From positions 2,362,315-2,426,314 of the forward strand of contig NW_003314278.1 of the NCBI RefSeq assembly GCF_000143415.4: DNA of 64,000 nt, read 5' to 3'. Within the stretch, counting starts at the first letter, position 1. Each line of letters opens with the position of its first letter. The stretch comes from Selaginella moellendorffii (lineage: Eukaryota > Streptophyta > Lycopodiopsida > Selaginellales > Selaginellaceae). A model generated the notes under the pieces. That model was not told where the DNA came from and searched no databases. It was given only the letters and a program-made list of their open reading frames with translations. The position numbers and the translations under genes are program-made. Positions 21,944-32,822 of this stretch are shown piece after piece.

Positions 21944-23020
21944 GGTGAGCACCACAGGTTCTATACACGAAAGCAAAGTCTTTCCCCAGTTTTATTAGCT
22001 AGTACACTTGTTATGACTTCTTTTATATTTATCTAAGCCACCTGCAGGAGAGAAAAAATGCTGCTTGGCCATCACGTATTTTGACTTCAGCATGCGCTCC
22101 CTTCCCTTGTATCCCTCCTCGCCATCCTTGAACCACACCGTCACCAACTTAAGCCTTTATGACCCAAATCTTCTTGTTCTCCACTGGTTGCATTGTTCTT
22201 TCGCTTTATTCTAGCCGCCTTTTCTGTTTCCATTTGATCTTCTTTATAGATGCATAACAACAACGCCAGGCTGTTTTCGGTCATGTATTCTTGTGTATCG
22301 ATCTATCTTGTAAGAAAGAAAATCAATAGCTAAAGTTTTTTTTTGTGTGTGTGTTTATTCTGATCAACTAAATTATCAATCGATCAGATACCCACTGGAC
22401 TATCTTCTATAGTATTGACCACCACATGCTTGTGAGGGGACCTTCCTCGCTGTCACCATAATCTGGATTGTTTTGAAGAAGAACAAAATCTTGTTCAGCT
22501 ACTCTTGCTTGGACAGCCGCCTTAGTTTCTTGCAGCAATTCCTGCCTCCTTCTCATGCTTCCTATTTTCCCTCATTGCCGTGAGCTCTGCTTTTTTTTAA
22601 TTTCCTTCAAATGTTTGAGCTCGCAGTAAAATGGAGGCTGGGTTCCCATTAAGGTAGCAAGAAAAGCTATGGACAAGGTTCTCACAGCTGAGAACATCCT
22701 TGCAGGCTGGAGAATAACAAGTTTATTTCATATTAGTTCAACTTCTATGGTGTATCACTGTAAGCCACAGAGTGAAGATAACTTAAAGCCATTTCTGAAT
22801 GCTACTGTTGGAGGGAAATGGACATGGACCTCAGCCACATTTCAATGTCAATAGCAGATTTACTACTCATCTCACTATGCTTTCAATTTGCAAGTCAGGA
22901 ACCAACACCACAAATGATGTGTTTCAACCATTTCTCCATCTGTCCTTGTGCAAGGAATCTTCTTTATATTGTTCCAATTTTATCTTGTGTCTCCAAAAAA
23001 AAAATTTTCTTAATGGAGCT
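21944..23020. other. Intergenic sequence leading into the transposon island
   Basis: About 1.1 kb of lower GC with short unsupported open frames. It includes a GTGTGTGTGT run near 22345. It probably holds the 3' UTR of the preceding gene (from 21944). No element ends were recognised before 23021. Confidence 0.45.
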
Positions 23021-23278
23021 TGTGAGGCCAAGTGTACGGCCCAAGTGTGGGACCAAGTGAGGGCCAAGTGTACAGTTACGATGCCGTATACTAATATTAG
23101 CATGGATGTGAAGGCTAAGTGTACAGTTACGATGCCGTATATTAAATTAGCATAGTGGGATTTTGGTAACCGTCGGATTAATTTCAATCCGGACCACTCG
23201 CTCTTGTATATAAGCTAGGGTTTTTGGGCTAATTGATATGCACATTTCTGTATTCCTTTTTCCATATTCCAAGCACTC
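23021..23278 (+). repeat. Gypsy-family LTR fragment with duplicated head (+ orientation)
   Basis: This is a copy of the 171 bp gypsy LTR described at 24138 and 29575. Its head is repeated: the TGAGGGCCAAGTGTAC-like start occurs at about 23021, 23058 and 23109, the last two 51 bp apart. The copy then continues through the TATA segment (TGTATATAAGC) to CCAAGCACTC at 23269-23278, where the sequence flips orientation. Confidence 0.8.
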
Positions 23279-24137
23279 TCCAAGGACAATCAAAGGTGCC
23301 CCTCAACTCCACCAATGTGAGTGCTTGGAATATGGAAAAGGGAATACAGAAATGTGCATATCATTTAACCCAAAAACCCTAGTTTATATACAGGAGCGAG
23401 TGGTCCAAATTGAAACTAATCCGATGGCTACCAAAATCCCACTACGTTAATATTAGTATACGGCATCGTAACCGTACACTTGGCCCTCATATCATCCCCC
23501 CCTCTCAGGATAATGGAAGACTATCAGGGTTCTCTTGTAGACGGGCCGGGATCTGGAGGAACATCAGGAGGAGGCATCGGCGGATCTGTAGATGGTATTA
23601 ACTTCTCCTGATCCCTTTGTATGAAGCGTTTCAACTGTTACATATGCACAATCTCTGGAGGATCGGCCTGCTAGACATCATGCTGAACCTCATAAACTTG
23701 TGATCCAACTTGCCACAACACCCGATACGGTCCTTTCCGCTGTGCAAGGAGCCCCTTAGACAAACCACGTACCGTAAGATGGGGAAAACGGACTAACACC
23801 AAATCATCCACTTTGTACTCCGCAGGTGGACGATGACGGGAGCTGTAGCGCTGTTGTTGTCCCACTTGTACGCGGCCTAAGTGTTCGGCAGACTCCGCTC
23901 GGACAAGTGGAAGAATGCTTGTCAAATATTGATCCCATGACCTAGCATCTGCAGCTCGTGGCAATCGCGAAGGTAAACCCAGCTCCGTTGGTAATATTGG
24001 ATCATGACCATATAGAAGTTTATATAGTGAAGCACCAACAGAACTCTGCACCCCAGTGACATATGCATACCGAAGAGACGGCAAATAACCATCCCAATCC
24101 AAATGCTGAAAGTTCACATACTTCGCAATCATCCCCT
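23279..24137 (-). mobile_element. Partial gypsy copy in minus orientation: pol 3' end, polypurine tract, LTR and leader
   Basis: Read on the minus strand from 24137 down: the integrase C-terminal part of pol (MIAKYVNFQHLDWDGYLPS, then VDDLVLVRFPHLTVRGLSKG), a polypurine tract (CCTGAGAGGGGGGGATGAT, near 23490-23509), a full LTR to about 23320 and then, directly after it, the leader/primer-site sequence TGGTGGAGTTGAGGGGCACC. This order (pol end, LTR, leader) is what a tandem or one-LTR arrangement gives. At 24137 it abuts the + strand LTR with a TGA microhomology. It is very similar to the main element at 24138-29745 and carries CGA where the main copy has a TGA stop (29097-29099). It is a non-functional fragment. 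Confidence 0.85.
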
Positions 24138-24308
24138 TGAGGGCCAAGTGTACGGCTATGATGCCGTATACTAATATTAGCATAGTGGGATTTTGGTAGC
24201 CGTCGGATTAGTTTCAATCTGGACCACTCGCTCCTGTATATAAACTAGGGTTTTTGGGCTAACTGATATGCACATTTCTGTATTCCCTTTCCATATTCCA
24301 AGCACTCA
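24138..24308 (+). repeat. 5' LTR of the gypsy element
   Basis: 171 bp from TGAGGGCCAAG to CAAGCACTCA, with a TATA segment CTGTATATAAACTAGG at about 24233-24248. It is followed after 3 bp by the putative primer-binding site beginning TGGTGGAG at 24312. The tRNA matching this site was not determined. Confidence 0.82.
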
Positions 24309-24543
24309 CATTGGTGGAGGTGAGGGGCACCTTTGATTGTCCCTGAGGAGTGCTTGGATTTGGGATTTTGGTTTAGATCTAGCTTTTGCATTGTCTAGAT
24401 CTAGCTTTTTCCATTTCCTTCTTTTTGTTCTTTCCTTTCAGGATTTTGGTTTAGATCTAGCTTTTTGCATTGTTTAGATCTACCATTTCCTTCTAGCTTT
24501 TTGTCATTTCTCTTCTTTTGCTCTTTCTTTTTCATTTGTTTCC

Positions 24544-27500
24544 ATGGCAGATCAGCAATCTCCTCCTTTGACTCTCGAGCAGCAATTGGTCCAATTGCTT
24601 GATGCTATGCGCTTGCAATTGAACTGTAAGCTCCTGAGTTTGGACTTCCCAGGAGGTCACCCAGCCCAGTACTATTCAAACCCAAGGACGCTTAACTCTA
24701 AATATCCCAAGACCCTTAACCGATTAGAAAAGGGGGTGCACTCTTGTTCATGGGCCCTTTCCCTCTATATTTGAACCCCTATGGATCGTCTCTCGAGTCG
24801 TTCCCTTTGGTTGCTTACAATCCACCACGCTTCCCTGCAAGTTCACGCCCTCGTGAACGGAAGCTGAAAGCCGCAGCTCTCCCGAGAGCCCCGCTCTCTT
24901 GACACCCTACCCCTCGGGTCGAGCCCAGTGGGAGCAAACTGGACCAGCCAGATGTCAATCAACATGTGGTGCGATTCCCCTAGCCAACCAACAGAGTCGG
25001 ACCCGAGACCTCTCTGATACCAAATGTAAGCTCCTGAGTTTGGACTTCCCGGGAGGTCACCCAGCCCAGTACTATTCAAACCCAAGGACGTTTAACTCTA
25101 AATATCCCAAGACCCTTAACCGATTAGAAAAGGGGGTGCACTCTTGTTCATGGGCCCTTTCCCTCTATATTTGAACCCCTATGGATCATCTCTCGAGTCG
25201 TTCCCTTTGGTTGCTTACATGAACAACCAAACTCAATTGATGGCGGCATTCACGGCACGTGGTCCAACTCCTCCTGCTCTTGGTGCCAATCCTTGCGTTT
25301 GGCTGGAGTTCGTTCGTGGGAATCCCGGGGATGATGTGTACCATTGGTTCGATCACTTCACGGTGATTGCCACATATCATTCTTGGGATGATGCTCGACT
25401 TTTACGTGAGTTTCTCACATATCTCCAAGGGACGGCGTTGCAGTGGTATAATGGATTGAGTGCGGCCACTTGTGAGGATTGGAGTGTTCTTCCGGATGTC
25501 TTCAAACGCGCCTTCGGACATGCCGACAATTGTGACGATGCCTTCCAACAATTGCATCGTCTTCGCCAAGGGCCATCTGAGTCGGTGATGCAATTTAGCG
25601 TTCGTTTCCGAAGTTTTTTGCTTCGTGCGGAGCCCAATATGTCGGAGCGGATCAAGCTAGGAATGTTGTGGCCAGCACTTCGTCAAGATCTTGTCGGCCT
25701 TGTGCATGCACTTGCTCCTGCCACCCTTGATGATGCTCTTCGCTTGGCACAACGTTATGAGACGTCGCCTCTTCCACTTCTCGCTGCACGTCCTTCCACT
25801 CCACTTTCTATGAGTGATGGTTCTATTCCCATGGAGGTTGATGCTGTTGCTCCTCGAGTCCAAGGACAAGGACAAGGACGTGGTCGTGGCCGTGATGTTT
25901 GTTGCTGGGCGTGTGATGAAGTTGGTCATACTTATCGGCGTTGTCGGCGCTTTCCGGATTGGCGACCTCTATTTCCTGGGTGGAGACCTTGGCGTCAACA
26001 ACGTCCCGTTGGTGCTGCTGCAGTGGAAGGTTTGGACACCGAGATGAATCCGGGAAACGAGGAGTCGCGCGAGTAATGGAGGGACCTTGTGCGAATAAGT
26101 CAGTGACCCCTCCATCTTTCTTTCGGGAGTATCATCAAGGGGTTCACTCGGCACCAGTTCATCCAGTGTTTACTTTCCAAGCTCATCTTTATAACAAGAG
26201 GTCTCCTATTATTCTCTCCGTGTTGGTTGATACAGGTTCGAGTTTATCTTCTATTGCTCGACCTGTTGCCACACGTTGTCGTCTACACTTGCGTCGTGCG
26301 GCAGAACTAGTTTTCATTCTTTATGGCAACGGCCGTACACATGCATGTGCACGGGATGAGGCAGACCTGGTTGTGCGTGTAGGCGATCTCGAGCTTGAGT
26401 TGCAGTCATTGCGGGTGGTGCCGAGTCAAGCTTTTGACCTCATTCTTGGTATGGATTGGTTGCAGCGCAATCATACCAAGTGTGACTTTGAGGCTTCTCC
26501 CCCTTGTCTCATACTTCCTTATGTTTCCTCCATTCCTCTCACATCTGTACCTCTTCGTCCCTCTACTTCTACCTCTGCTTCCATTACTTTTGTTCCCCCA
26601 CTATTTCCTCCTGTGTTTCCATTTTGTTCTGCTCTTCCCTTTTCCGATCCCTTCGACGATCTTTGTGTTGCAGCAGTTGACCGGCTCATGAAGGAGTATT
26701 CTAATCTCTTTGACTTTGACCTATCGTCTGGAGCCAAGATTGCTATACGTCATCCGATTCCAACAGGGGATGCTCGTCCAATCAAGGTTTTTGTTCGTCG
26801 TCGGTCACCAAAGGAAATCAAGATTTTACATGCAAATGTCCAGGAGATATTGGAGAAGGGGGTTATTCTGAAGTCGCGAAGTCCTTGGGTATGTGAACCT
26901 CATCTTGTGACGAAGCCTGATGGGAGTATTCGTTTCTGCATCGACTATCATCCGTTAAACGACGTAACGATCCCGGATGTGTACCCTCTTCCTCACATTG
27001 TTGATCTCTTGGATCGTCTGGGGCGAAGTCGTTGGTTTACCAAGCTAGATCTTGCTTCTGGGTACTGGCAAGTACTGATGGCCGAAGAAGATATTCCTAA
27101 GACTACTTTTCGTACACCATTTGGTTTGTATGAGTTCTTGGTGATGCCATTTGGTTTGAACAATGCTCCAGCAACTTTTCAACGGATGATGGACGAGGTT
27201 CTTTGCGATATGCCGGAGGTGACTGCTGACTTCATTGATGATGTCTTGATCCACTTGGAGGGGACATGGGAGGAGCACGTTCGTGATGTTTGTAAAGTGT
27301 TGGATCGGCTACGTAACGTTGGTTTAAAGCTGAAGCGGTCGAAGTGCGTGTTTGGATCCAAGGACACAACTTATCTTGGGTACCGTATTTCTCGTGAGGG
27401 TTTGCAAGTTGATCCTGACAAACTTGTGGCTGTTCTAAAGTTCCTTACTCCGAAGTGTGTGAATGATGTGCAGCGCTTCTTGGGCAAGATGCAGTATCTT

Positions 27501-29540
27501 GGGCGTTTTGTGGATCATCTTTCTGATCGCACTACGCCATTGCGAGCGTTGCTGAAGTCATCAACATCATCTTTCATCTGGTCTCCGGATTATGAGCGGG
27601 CGTTTGGGGATCTCAAAAAGTTATTAACAACTCCTCCGGTTTTGGCATATCCTGACTACACTCGACCTTTTATTTTGCGCGTGGATGCTTTTGACATTGG
27701 TCTTGGAGGTGTGTTAATGCAAGAGAGCTCGAGTGTGCCTGGTCAATGCCATCCCATTGCATATATAAGCCGTACATTATAACCAGTGGAGATGAACTAC
27801 TCCACAACAGAGAAGGAGTGTTTAGCAGCAGTTTGGGGTTTCGAGAAACTTCATGCATATCTACATGGTTCTTGGACGTTACTTGAAGGTGACCATACTG
27901 CTGTTACTTCGTTATTAAAGCGAAAGAACTTAGTTGGTCGTACTACTCGGTAGGCTTTGAAGCTTCAGATATATGATTTTGATGTTGTTCACCGCCTAAG
28001 GAGTTCTATGGCTGATGCTGATGCCCTTTCTCGAGCTCTTCTTCCTTCTTCATTCTCTTCTCATGTTTCTGACGAGCCTGTCGTTCCAGCATCTATGGAT
28101 TTTCTAGACGAAGATTCTGTGCCGTCGGCGGTTGCTATACTTGACGTTCAGTGTCCACAAGGTGCAGAGCAAGATCTACCTTCGCTTGATGAGGTTCGCG
28201 AGGCTCAAAAGATTGAGCCATGGATTCGAAGGCTTCGAGATGGGTTTGAGAATCTTACATCACTTGCTGATGACTTGCCTTTCCGGCATTTACATTCTCA
28301 ATATCGTCTTGAAGGTGGCCTTCTTTATTTTGTGGGGACAGATTCTGATGATCATTTACGGCTGGTGGTGCCTTCTATCTTTATTCCGCGGTTTCTCCAT
28401 GCCTACCATGATTCTCCTATTCTAGGTGGGCATATAGGACATCGTTGTGTAATCGAGAAGCTACGCAGGTCTTTCTATTTGCCAGAGATGCGACGTGATA
28501 TTATCCGGTATGTGCGTAGCTGCGTTTGGTGCCAAGCTCGTAATACTCCCCCTCGGACTGCGGAAGGACGGTTGGAGTCAATTGCAGTTTCCCGTGCATT
28601 TGAATTGGTGGCATTTGATCTTATGGGACCTTTTCCACGGTCAACTGCTGGCAATGAGTATGTTATTATTGCTTCTAACTATTTGACTCATTAGGTGGAA
28701 GTTGGTGCTCTTGCTAGTGCCTCTGCAACTGCTGTTGGATACTTCCTCCTCAATCGAGTGGTGTTCCAACATTCTTGTCCAGAGCGGATTCTTTCAGATA
28801 ATGGTCCCGCTTTTATGGCTGAGGCGTTTCATGTTTTGACGTCTCGGTTGGGGATTCGCCACACTTTCACGAGTGCTTATCATCCACAATCAGACGGTCT
28901 GGTGGAACGGCTCGTTCGGATGTTCAAGGGGATGATTGCGAAGTATGTGAACTTTCAGCATTCGGATTGGGATGGTTATTTGCCGTCTCTTCGGTATGCA
29001 TATATCACTGGGGTGCAGAGTTCTGTTGGTGCTTCACCATATAAACTCCTATATAGTCATGATCCAATATTACCAACGGAGCTGGGTTTACCTTCGTGAT
29101 TGCCACGAGCTACAGATGCTAGGTCATGGGATCAATATTTGACAAGCATTCTTCCACTTGTCCGAGCGGAGTCTGCCGAACACTTAGGCCGCGTACAAGT
29201 GGGACAACAACGGCGCTACAACTCCCGTCATCGTCCACCTGCGGAGTACAAAGTGGATGATTTGGTGTTAGTCCGTTTTCCCCATCTTACGGTACGTGGT
29301 TTGTCTAAGGGGCTCCTTGCACAGCGGAAAAGACCATATCGGGTGTTGCAGCAAGTTGGACCACAAGTTTATGAGGTTCGGCATGACGTTCAGCAGGCTG
29401 ATCCTCCAGAGATTGTGCATGTGCAGCAGTTGGAACGCTTCATACAAAGGGATCAAGAGCAGTTAATACCATCTATAGATCCGTCGATGCCTCCTCCTGA
29501 TGTTCCTCCAAATCCCGGCCCGTCTACAAAAGAACCCTAA
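24544..29540 (+). pseudogene. gag-pol coding region of the gypsy element, disrupted
   Basis: Gag starts with MADQQSPPLTLEQQLVQLLD at 24544, is split by the TRIM insertion after 24624 and resumes at 25225 in the same frame; it ends at 26076 and contains the zinc knuckle CWACDEVGHTYRRC. Pol lies in the -1 frame relative to gag, overlapping its end from about 25941: protease DTGSS; reverse transcriptase TKLDLASGYWQV with FIDD at the catalytic centre; RNase H; integrase with an HHCC finger (HAYH..GGHIGH..CVWC) and the catalytic D, D, E in FDLMGPF, LSDNGPAF and GLVERL; and a GPY/F-like tail. Stops interrupt pol at 27780-27782 (TAA), 27952-27954 (TAG), 28692-28694 (TAG) and 29097-29099 (TGA); all can be explained by single C-to-T or G-to-A changes. 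The copy cannot make intact pol. Confidence 0.88.
24625..25219 (-). mobile_element. TRIM (terminal-repeat retrotransposon in miniature), complete, nested in gypsy gag
   Basis: Two 195 bp LTRs at 24625-24819 and 25025-25219, differing at 3 positions by my count, flank a 205 bp non-coding inside. Ends are TG...CA. On the minus strand, the 5' LTR (25219-25025) is followed by TTTGGTATCAGAGAGG, a match to the usual primer site for initiator tRNA-Met. A perfect 5 bp target duplication TGAAC lies at 24620-24624 and 25220-25224. Removing 600 bp (element plus one duplication) leaves the surrounding gag frame open, which confirms the insertion. With no coding capacity it must have moved using another element's proteins. 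Confidence 0.92.
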
Positions 29541-29574
29541 TGGTCTTCCATTATCCTGAGAGGGGGGGATGATG

Positions 29575-29745
29575 TGAGGGCCAAGTGTACGACTACGATG
29601 CCGTATACTAATATTAGCGTAGTGGGATTTTGGTAGCCGTCGGATCAGTTTCAATCCGGACCACTCGCTCCTGTATATAAGCTAGGGTTTTTGGGCTAAT
29701 TGATATGCACATTTCTGTATTCCCTTTCCATATTCCAAGCACTCA
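29575..29745 (+). repeat. 3' LTR of the gypsy element
   Basis: 171 bp, TGAGGGCCAAG to CAAGCACTCA, preceded by the polypurine tract at about 29556-29572. Immediately to its right the sequence is a decayed TRIM LTR rather than a target duplication. Confidence 0.82.
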
Positions 29746-29905
29746 GAAAAGATGATTTATTAAAATTTAAATATAAAAAAAAGGGCCCATAAGCAAAAAT
29801 AAACCCCCTTTTTCAATTGGTTAAGGGTTTTGGGTTTAAGTAATTTTCTTCTTGGGAAGTTTAAATTCAAGAATTTACAATTTATAAGCGGTATCAATTT
29901 TTTTT
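29746..29905 (+). repeat. Decayed TRIM LTR, plus orientation
   Basis: The segment aligns with the middle and end of the 195 bp TRIM LTR in plus orientation: GATGATTTATTAAAATTTAAATAT, AAGGGCCCAT, CAATTGGTTAAGGG, CTTGGGAAGT and, at the end, a primer-site-like GCGGTATCAA. It is A/T enriched relative to the younger copies. Its left end is cut by the gypsy LTR. Confidence 0.6.
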
Positions 29906-29997
29906 TATCCCTTTGTTATGAAGGTAACCTCAACTTTGTTGGTAGTATTAGGTAATGACTAATGCAATTTGAATGATTAAAGTTCATGTACTTTGAG

Positions 29998-30697
29998 TAA
30001 GCTCTTAAGTTTGAACTTTGCAAAAGGTTATCGAGCCCAATATTATTTAAACCAATGACCCTTAACCTTAAGTATCACAAGACTTTTAGCCGATTGGAAA
30101 AATGGGTGTACTTTTATTCATAGATCTTTTCTCTTTATATTTAAACCCTTATAGATTATTTATTGAATCATTTATTGAATCATTCCACTCTACCCCTCAA
30201 GTCAGGTCTAGCTAGAACAAATTGGACCTACCAAATGTCAATTAACATATGCTGCAATTCCCGTAGCCAACTAGCAAAGTCAAACCTAAGACCCTTTCTG
30301 ATACCTCCATAGAGCCCTTAACAAACCAACAGAGTCAAACTTGAGCCCTTCTTTAATACCTCCCGAGAGCTTTGCTTTCTTGACACCCTACCCTTTAAGT
30401 CAGGCCCAGCTAGAGCAAATTAGACCCACCAAATGTCAATTAACATGTGGTGCAATTTCTTTAGCCAATTAATAGAGTCAAACCTAAGACCCTCTTAAAT
30501 ACAAAATGTAAAGCTCCTGAGTTTAGACAATTCCCAGGAGATCACTCAACCCAGTACTATTCAAACCCAAGAATGCTTAACCTTAAGTATCCCAATACCC
30601 TTAATCAATTAAAAAAAGAAATGCACTAGGCCTTTTCACTTTATATTTGAACCCTTATGAATCATCTCTCGAAATCATTCTCTTTACTTGTTTATAT
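29998..30697 (-). mobile_element. Decayed TRIM element, minus orientation
   Basis: An LTR-like block at about 29998-30190 (AAGCTCTTAAGTTTGAACTT, then CCGATTGGAAAAATGGGTG) and a second at 30507-30697 (TGTAAAGCTCCTGAGTTTAG) flank an inside in which the TRIM internal sequence (CAAATGTCAATTAACATATG, CCTACCC) occurs twice. The primer-site complement CTGATACC is still visible near 30299. Many C-to-T and G-to-A differences from the copy at 24625 mark it as old. Confidence 0.65.
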
Positions 30698-32004
30698 TTT
30701 GCAATCATCCTTTTGAAAGTCCAATCGAACTATTTTACCAAACCATCCATATATAGATGATTAGCACTTGTGAGAGTGTGATATATCCTCTGCTAAGATG
30801 TTAAAACATGAAATACCTCACTATGAAACACAAATCCCTAAGCCCTAAGGTAGAGCTGAAAAAGTGCCACATGGTAGTGGTCGAAGTGGAAGTCCAACAA
30901 GCATAACATGTTTGGACCAAAAGCTTTGATTTGGAAAGTCAAGAGCAAAGTGCTTAAGAAATGAGTAACAACTCAAACCCTGAACTCATACTCCAAGAAT
31001 TGTATAAGGACAAAAGCTTTTATTCCTTTAACAATTCAGCCAAAACTTCAGCTAGCAATCTAATCCACTCTTGCCCACAGTGCGGGCACATTGTACTCAC
31101 TCACTATTCACTAGATAACCTTGTTTGTTTTGCATGTCACCGCACTCGAATATGTTGTATCACTGCATTGGCTCTATGCTATGCTCCATTGTTTTACCTT
31201 TTTTACTTATACCACACTCCACTTGTCATTCTTCTCTCTACCCTAACTTCTCTTAACTTCCTCCCACCTCCCTATATTCTTTTGAAATATTCAAATATTC
31301 CTTTAAAATCTTCTCAGCTCCTACTTATTTTCTTCTCATAAAGCTCTTAACTAAAAAAAATTACAAAAAGAGAAAATTTCTACCATCAACAATAAGCATG
31401 AAGCAATCAATGAATGAGTCTCTATAAAGGGACACAAAAAGGACTGACACATAGCAAGTGGCATGACATATAGAAGTGTCGAGATCAAATCTAAGATAGA
31501 ATTCGAGATGGAGTTCGAGAAGGAGTCTAAGAAGAAATTTGAGATGGAGTTTGAAAAGGAATCCAAGATGGAGTCTGCGAAGGAATCCGAGATGGGGACC
31601 AAGACCGAGATCGAGACCGAGACCAAGACTGACTGAGACTGGGGCCAAGACCTAATTCAAGACCACATTTGAGTCCAAGTCCAAGTCCAAGGGTGAAAGC
31701 CCAAAGCATCATTTCTTAGACCTTAGGGGGTTTAATGAGATCCAAAAGGATAGTAGGAGGAGGACTCCAATTTATCAAAGAAAGGTCAATATGACCAAGG
31801 AAGGTTATATCTATGTGGTGGATAATAATATAACCACTGAAACTAAAGTGAACACGAATAGACAAATAGGGAATTTAGTGAAGTGTTCAAGAGTTGGTTT
31901 TAGTTCCCCAGAAGATCGAATGGTCGATGCTTCCAGTCCAAATGCCTACCTACTTGGAATACCTAGTGTGGCTCATCAGAACCTTGCTTTAGCTATATAG
32001 CAAG
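30698..32004. other. Unclassified, probably transposon-derived sequence
   Basis: About 1.3 kb of mostly low-GC sequence. An open frame of 126 codons at 30961-31341 (+) has no motif and is rich in Tyr, Leu and Pro. At about 31455-31630 there is a degenerate GAG-rich tandem array (GAGATGGAGTTCGAGAAGGAG-like units) related to the one at 36830-37045. Its position within the island suggests it belongs to decayed retroelements, but I could not assign a family. Confidence 0.4.
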
Positions 32005-32822
32005 TGTAAGCAACCAAAGAGAACGACTTGAGAGGCAATCCATAAAGGTTTAAATATAAAGGGATAGGGCCTATGAATAAAAGTGCACCCCTTTTTCTAA
32101 TCAGTTAAGGGTCTTGGGATATTTAGGGTTAAGCGTCCTTGGGTTTAAATAATACTGGGCTGGGTGACCTCCCAAGAAGTCCAAACTCAGGAGCTTACAT
32201 TTGGTATCAGAGGGGTCTCGAGTCCGACTCTGTTGGTTGACTAGGGGAATCGCACCATATGTTGATTGACATTTGGCAGGTCCAGGTTAGCTAGGGGAAT
32301 CGCACCACATGTTAATTGACATCTGGCAGGTCCAGTTTGCTCCCGCTGAGCTCGACCCAAGGGGTAGGGTGTCAAGAGAGCAAGGCTCTAGGGGAATCAC
32401 ACCATATGTTGATTGACATCTAGCAGGTCTAATTTGCTCCCGCTGGGCTCGACTCGAGGGGTAGGGTGTCAAGAGAGCGAGGCTCTCGGGAGAGCTGTGG
32501 CTCTCAGCTTTTGTTCACGAGGGCTCGACTCGAGGGGTAGGGTGTCAAGAGAGCGAGGCTCTCGGGAGAGCTGTGGCTCTCAGCTTTTGTTCACGAGGGT
32601 GTGAACTTGCAGGGAAGCGTGGTAGATTATAAGCAACCAAAGAGAATGACTTGAGAGGCGATCTATAAGAGTTCAAATATAGAAGGAAAGGGCCCATGAA
32701 TAAAAGTGCACCCCCTTTTTCAATCGGTTAAGGATCTTGGGATACTTGGAGTTAAGCGTCCTTGGGTTTGAATAATACTGGGCTGGGTGACCTCCCGGGA
32801 AGTCCAAACTCAAGAGCTTACA
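32005..32822 (+). mobile_element. TRIM element, plus orientation, with internal duplications
   Basis: LTRs at 32005-32199 and 32628-32822 are both 195 bp and resemble the nested TRIM; the second LTR starts TA instead of TG. The primer site TTTGGTATCAGAGGGG follows the first LTR at 32200. The inside is expanded: a block AGGGGAATCGCACCATATGT and its continuation occurs three times (about 32242, 32293 and 32391), and a block of about 73 bp containing AGGGTGTCAAGAGAGCGAGG is repeated in tandem (about 32447 and 32520). Flanks GCAAG (left) and GCTAA (right) are at best an imperfect target duplication. Confidence 0.85.

Larger units (their letters stand above)
24138..29745 (+). mobile_element. Ty3/gypsy LTR retrotransposon, near full length, broken, with very short LTRs
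   Basis: LTRs at 24138-24308 and 29575-29745 are both exactly 171 bp (TG...CA) and differ at about 7 positions by my count, all transitions. A leader with primer-site-like TGGTGGAGGTGAGGGGCACC follows the 5' LTR. The inside carries gag (start 24544) and pol in the order protease, reverse transcriptase, RNase H, integrase, which defines Ty3/gypsy. A polypurine tract GAGAGGGGGGGATGATG precedes the 3' LTR. The element is interrupted by a TRIM insertion (24625-25219) and by four in-frame stops in pol. The 5 bp flanks (CCCCT left, GAAAA right) are not a duplication, so at least one end is rearranged. No chromodomain was seen. Confidence 0.9.

Noticed and set aside
22669-23187. Short frames near 22.7-23.2 kb
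   Set aside because: No motif; the right part is LTR sequence.
24137-24138. Target duplication of the gypsy element
   Set aside because: Left flank CCCCT and right flank GAAAA differ, so no duplication can be claimed.
31351-31712. Ser-rich minus-strand frames
   Set aside because: Produced by the GAG-rich hexamer array; no conserved sequence apart from the repeat.
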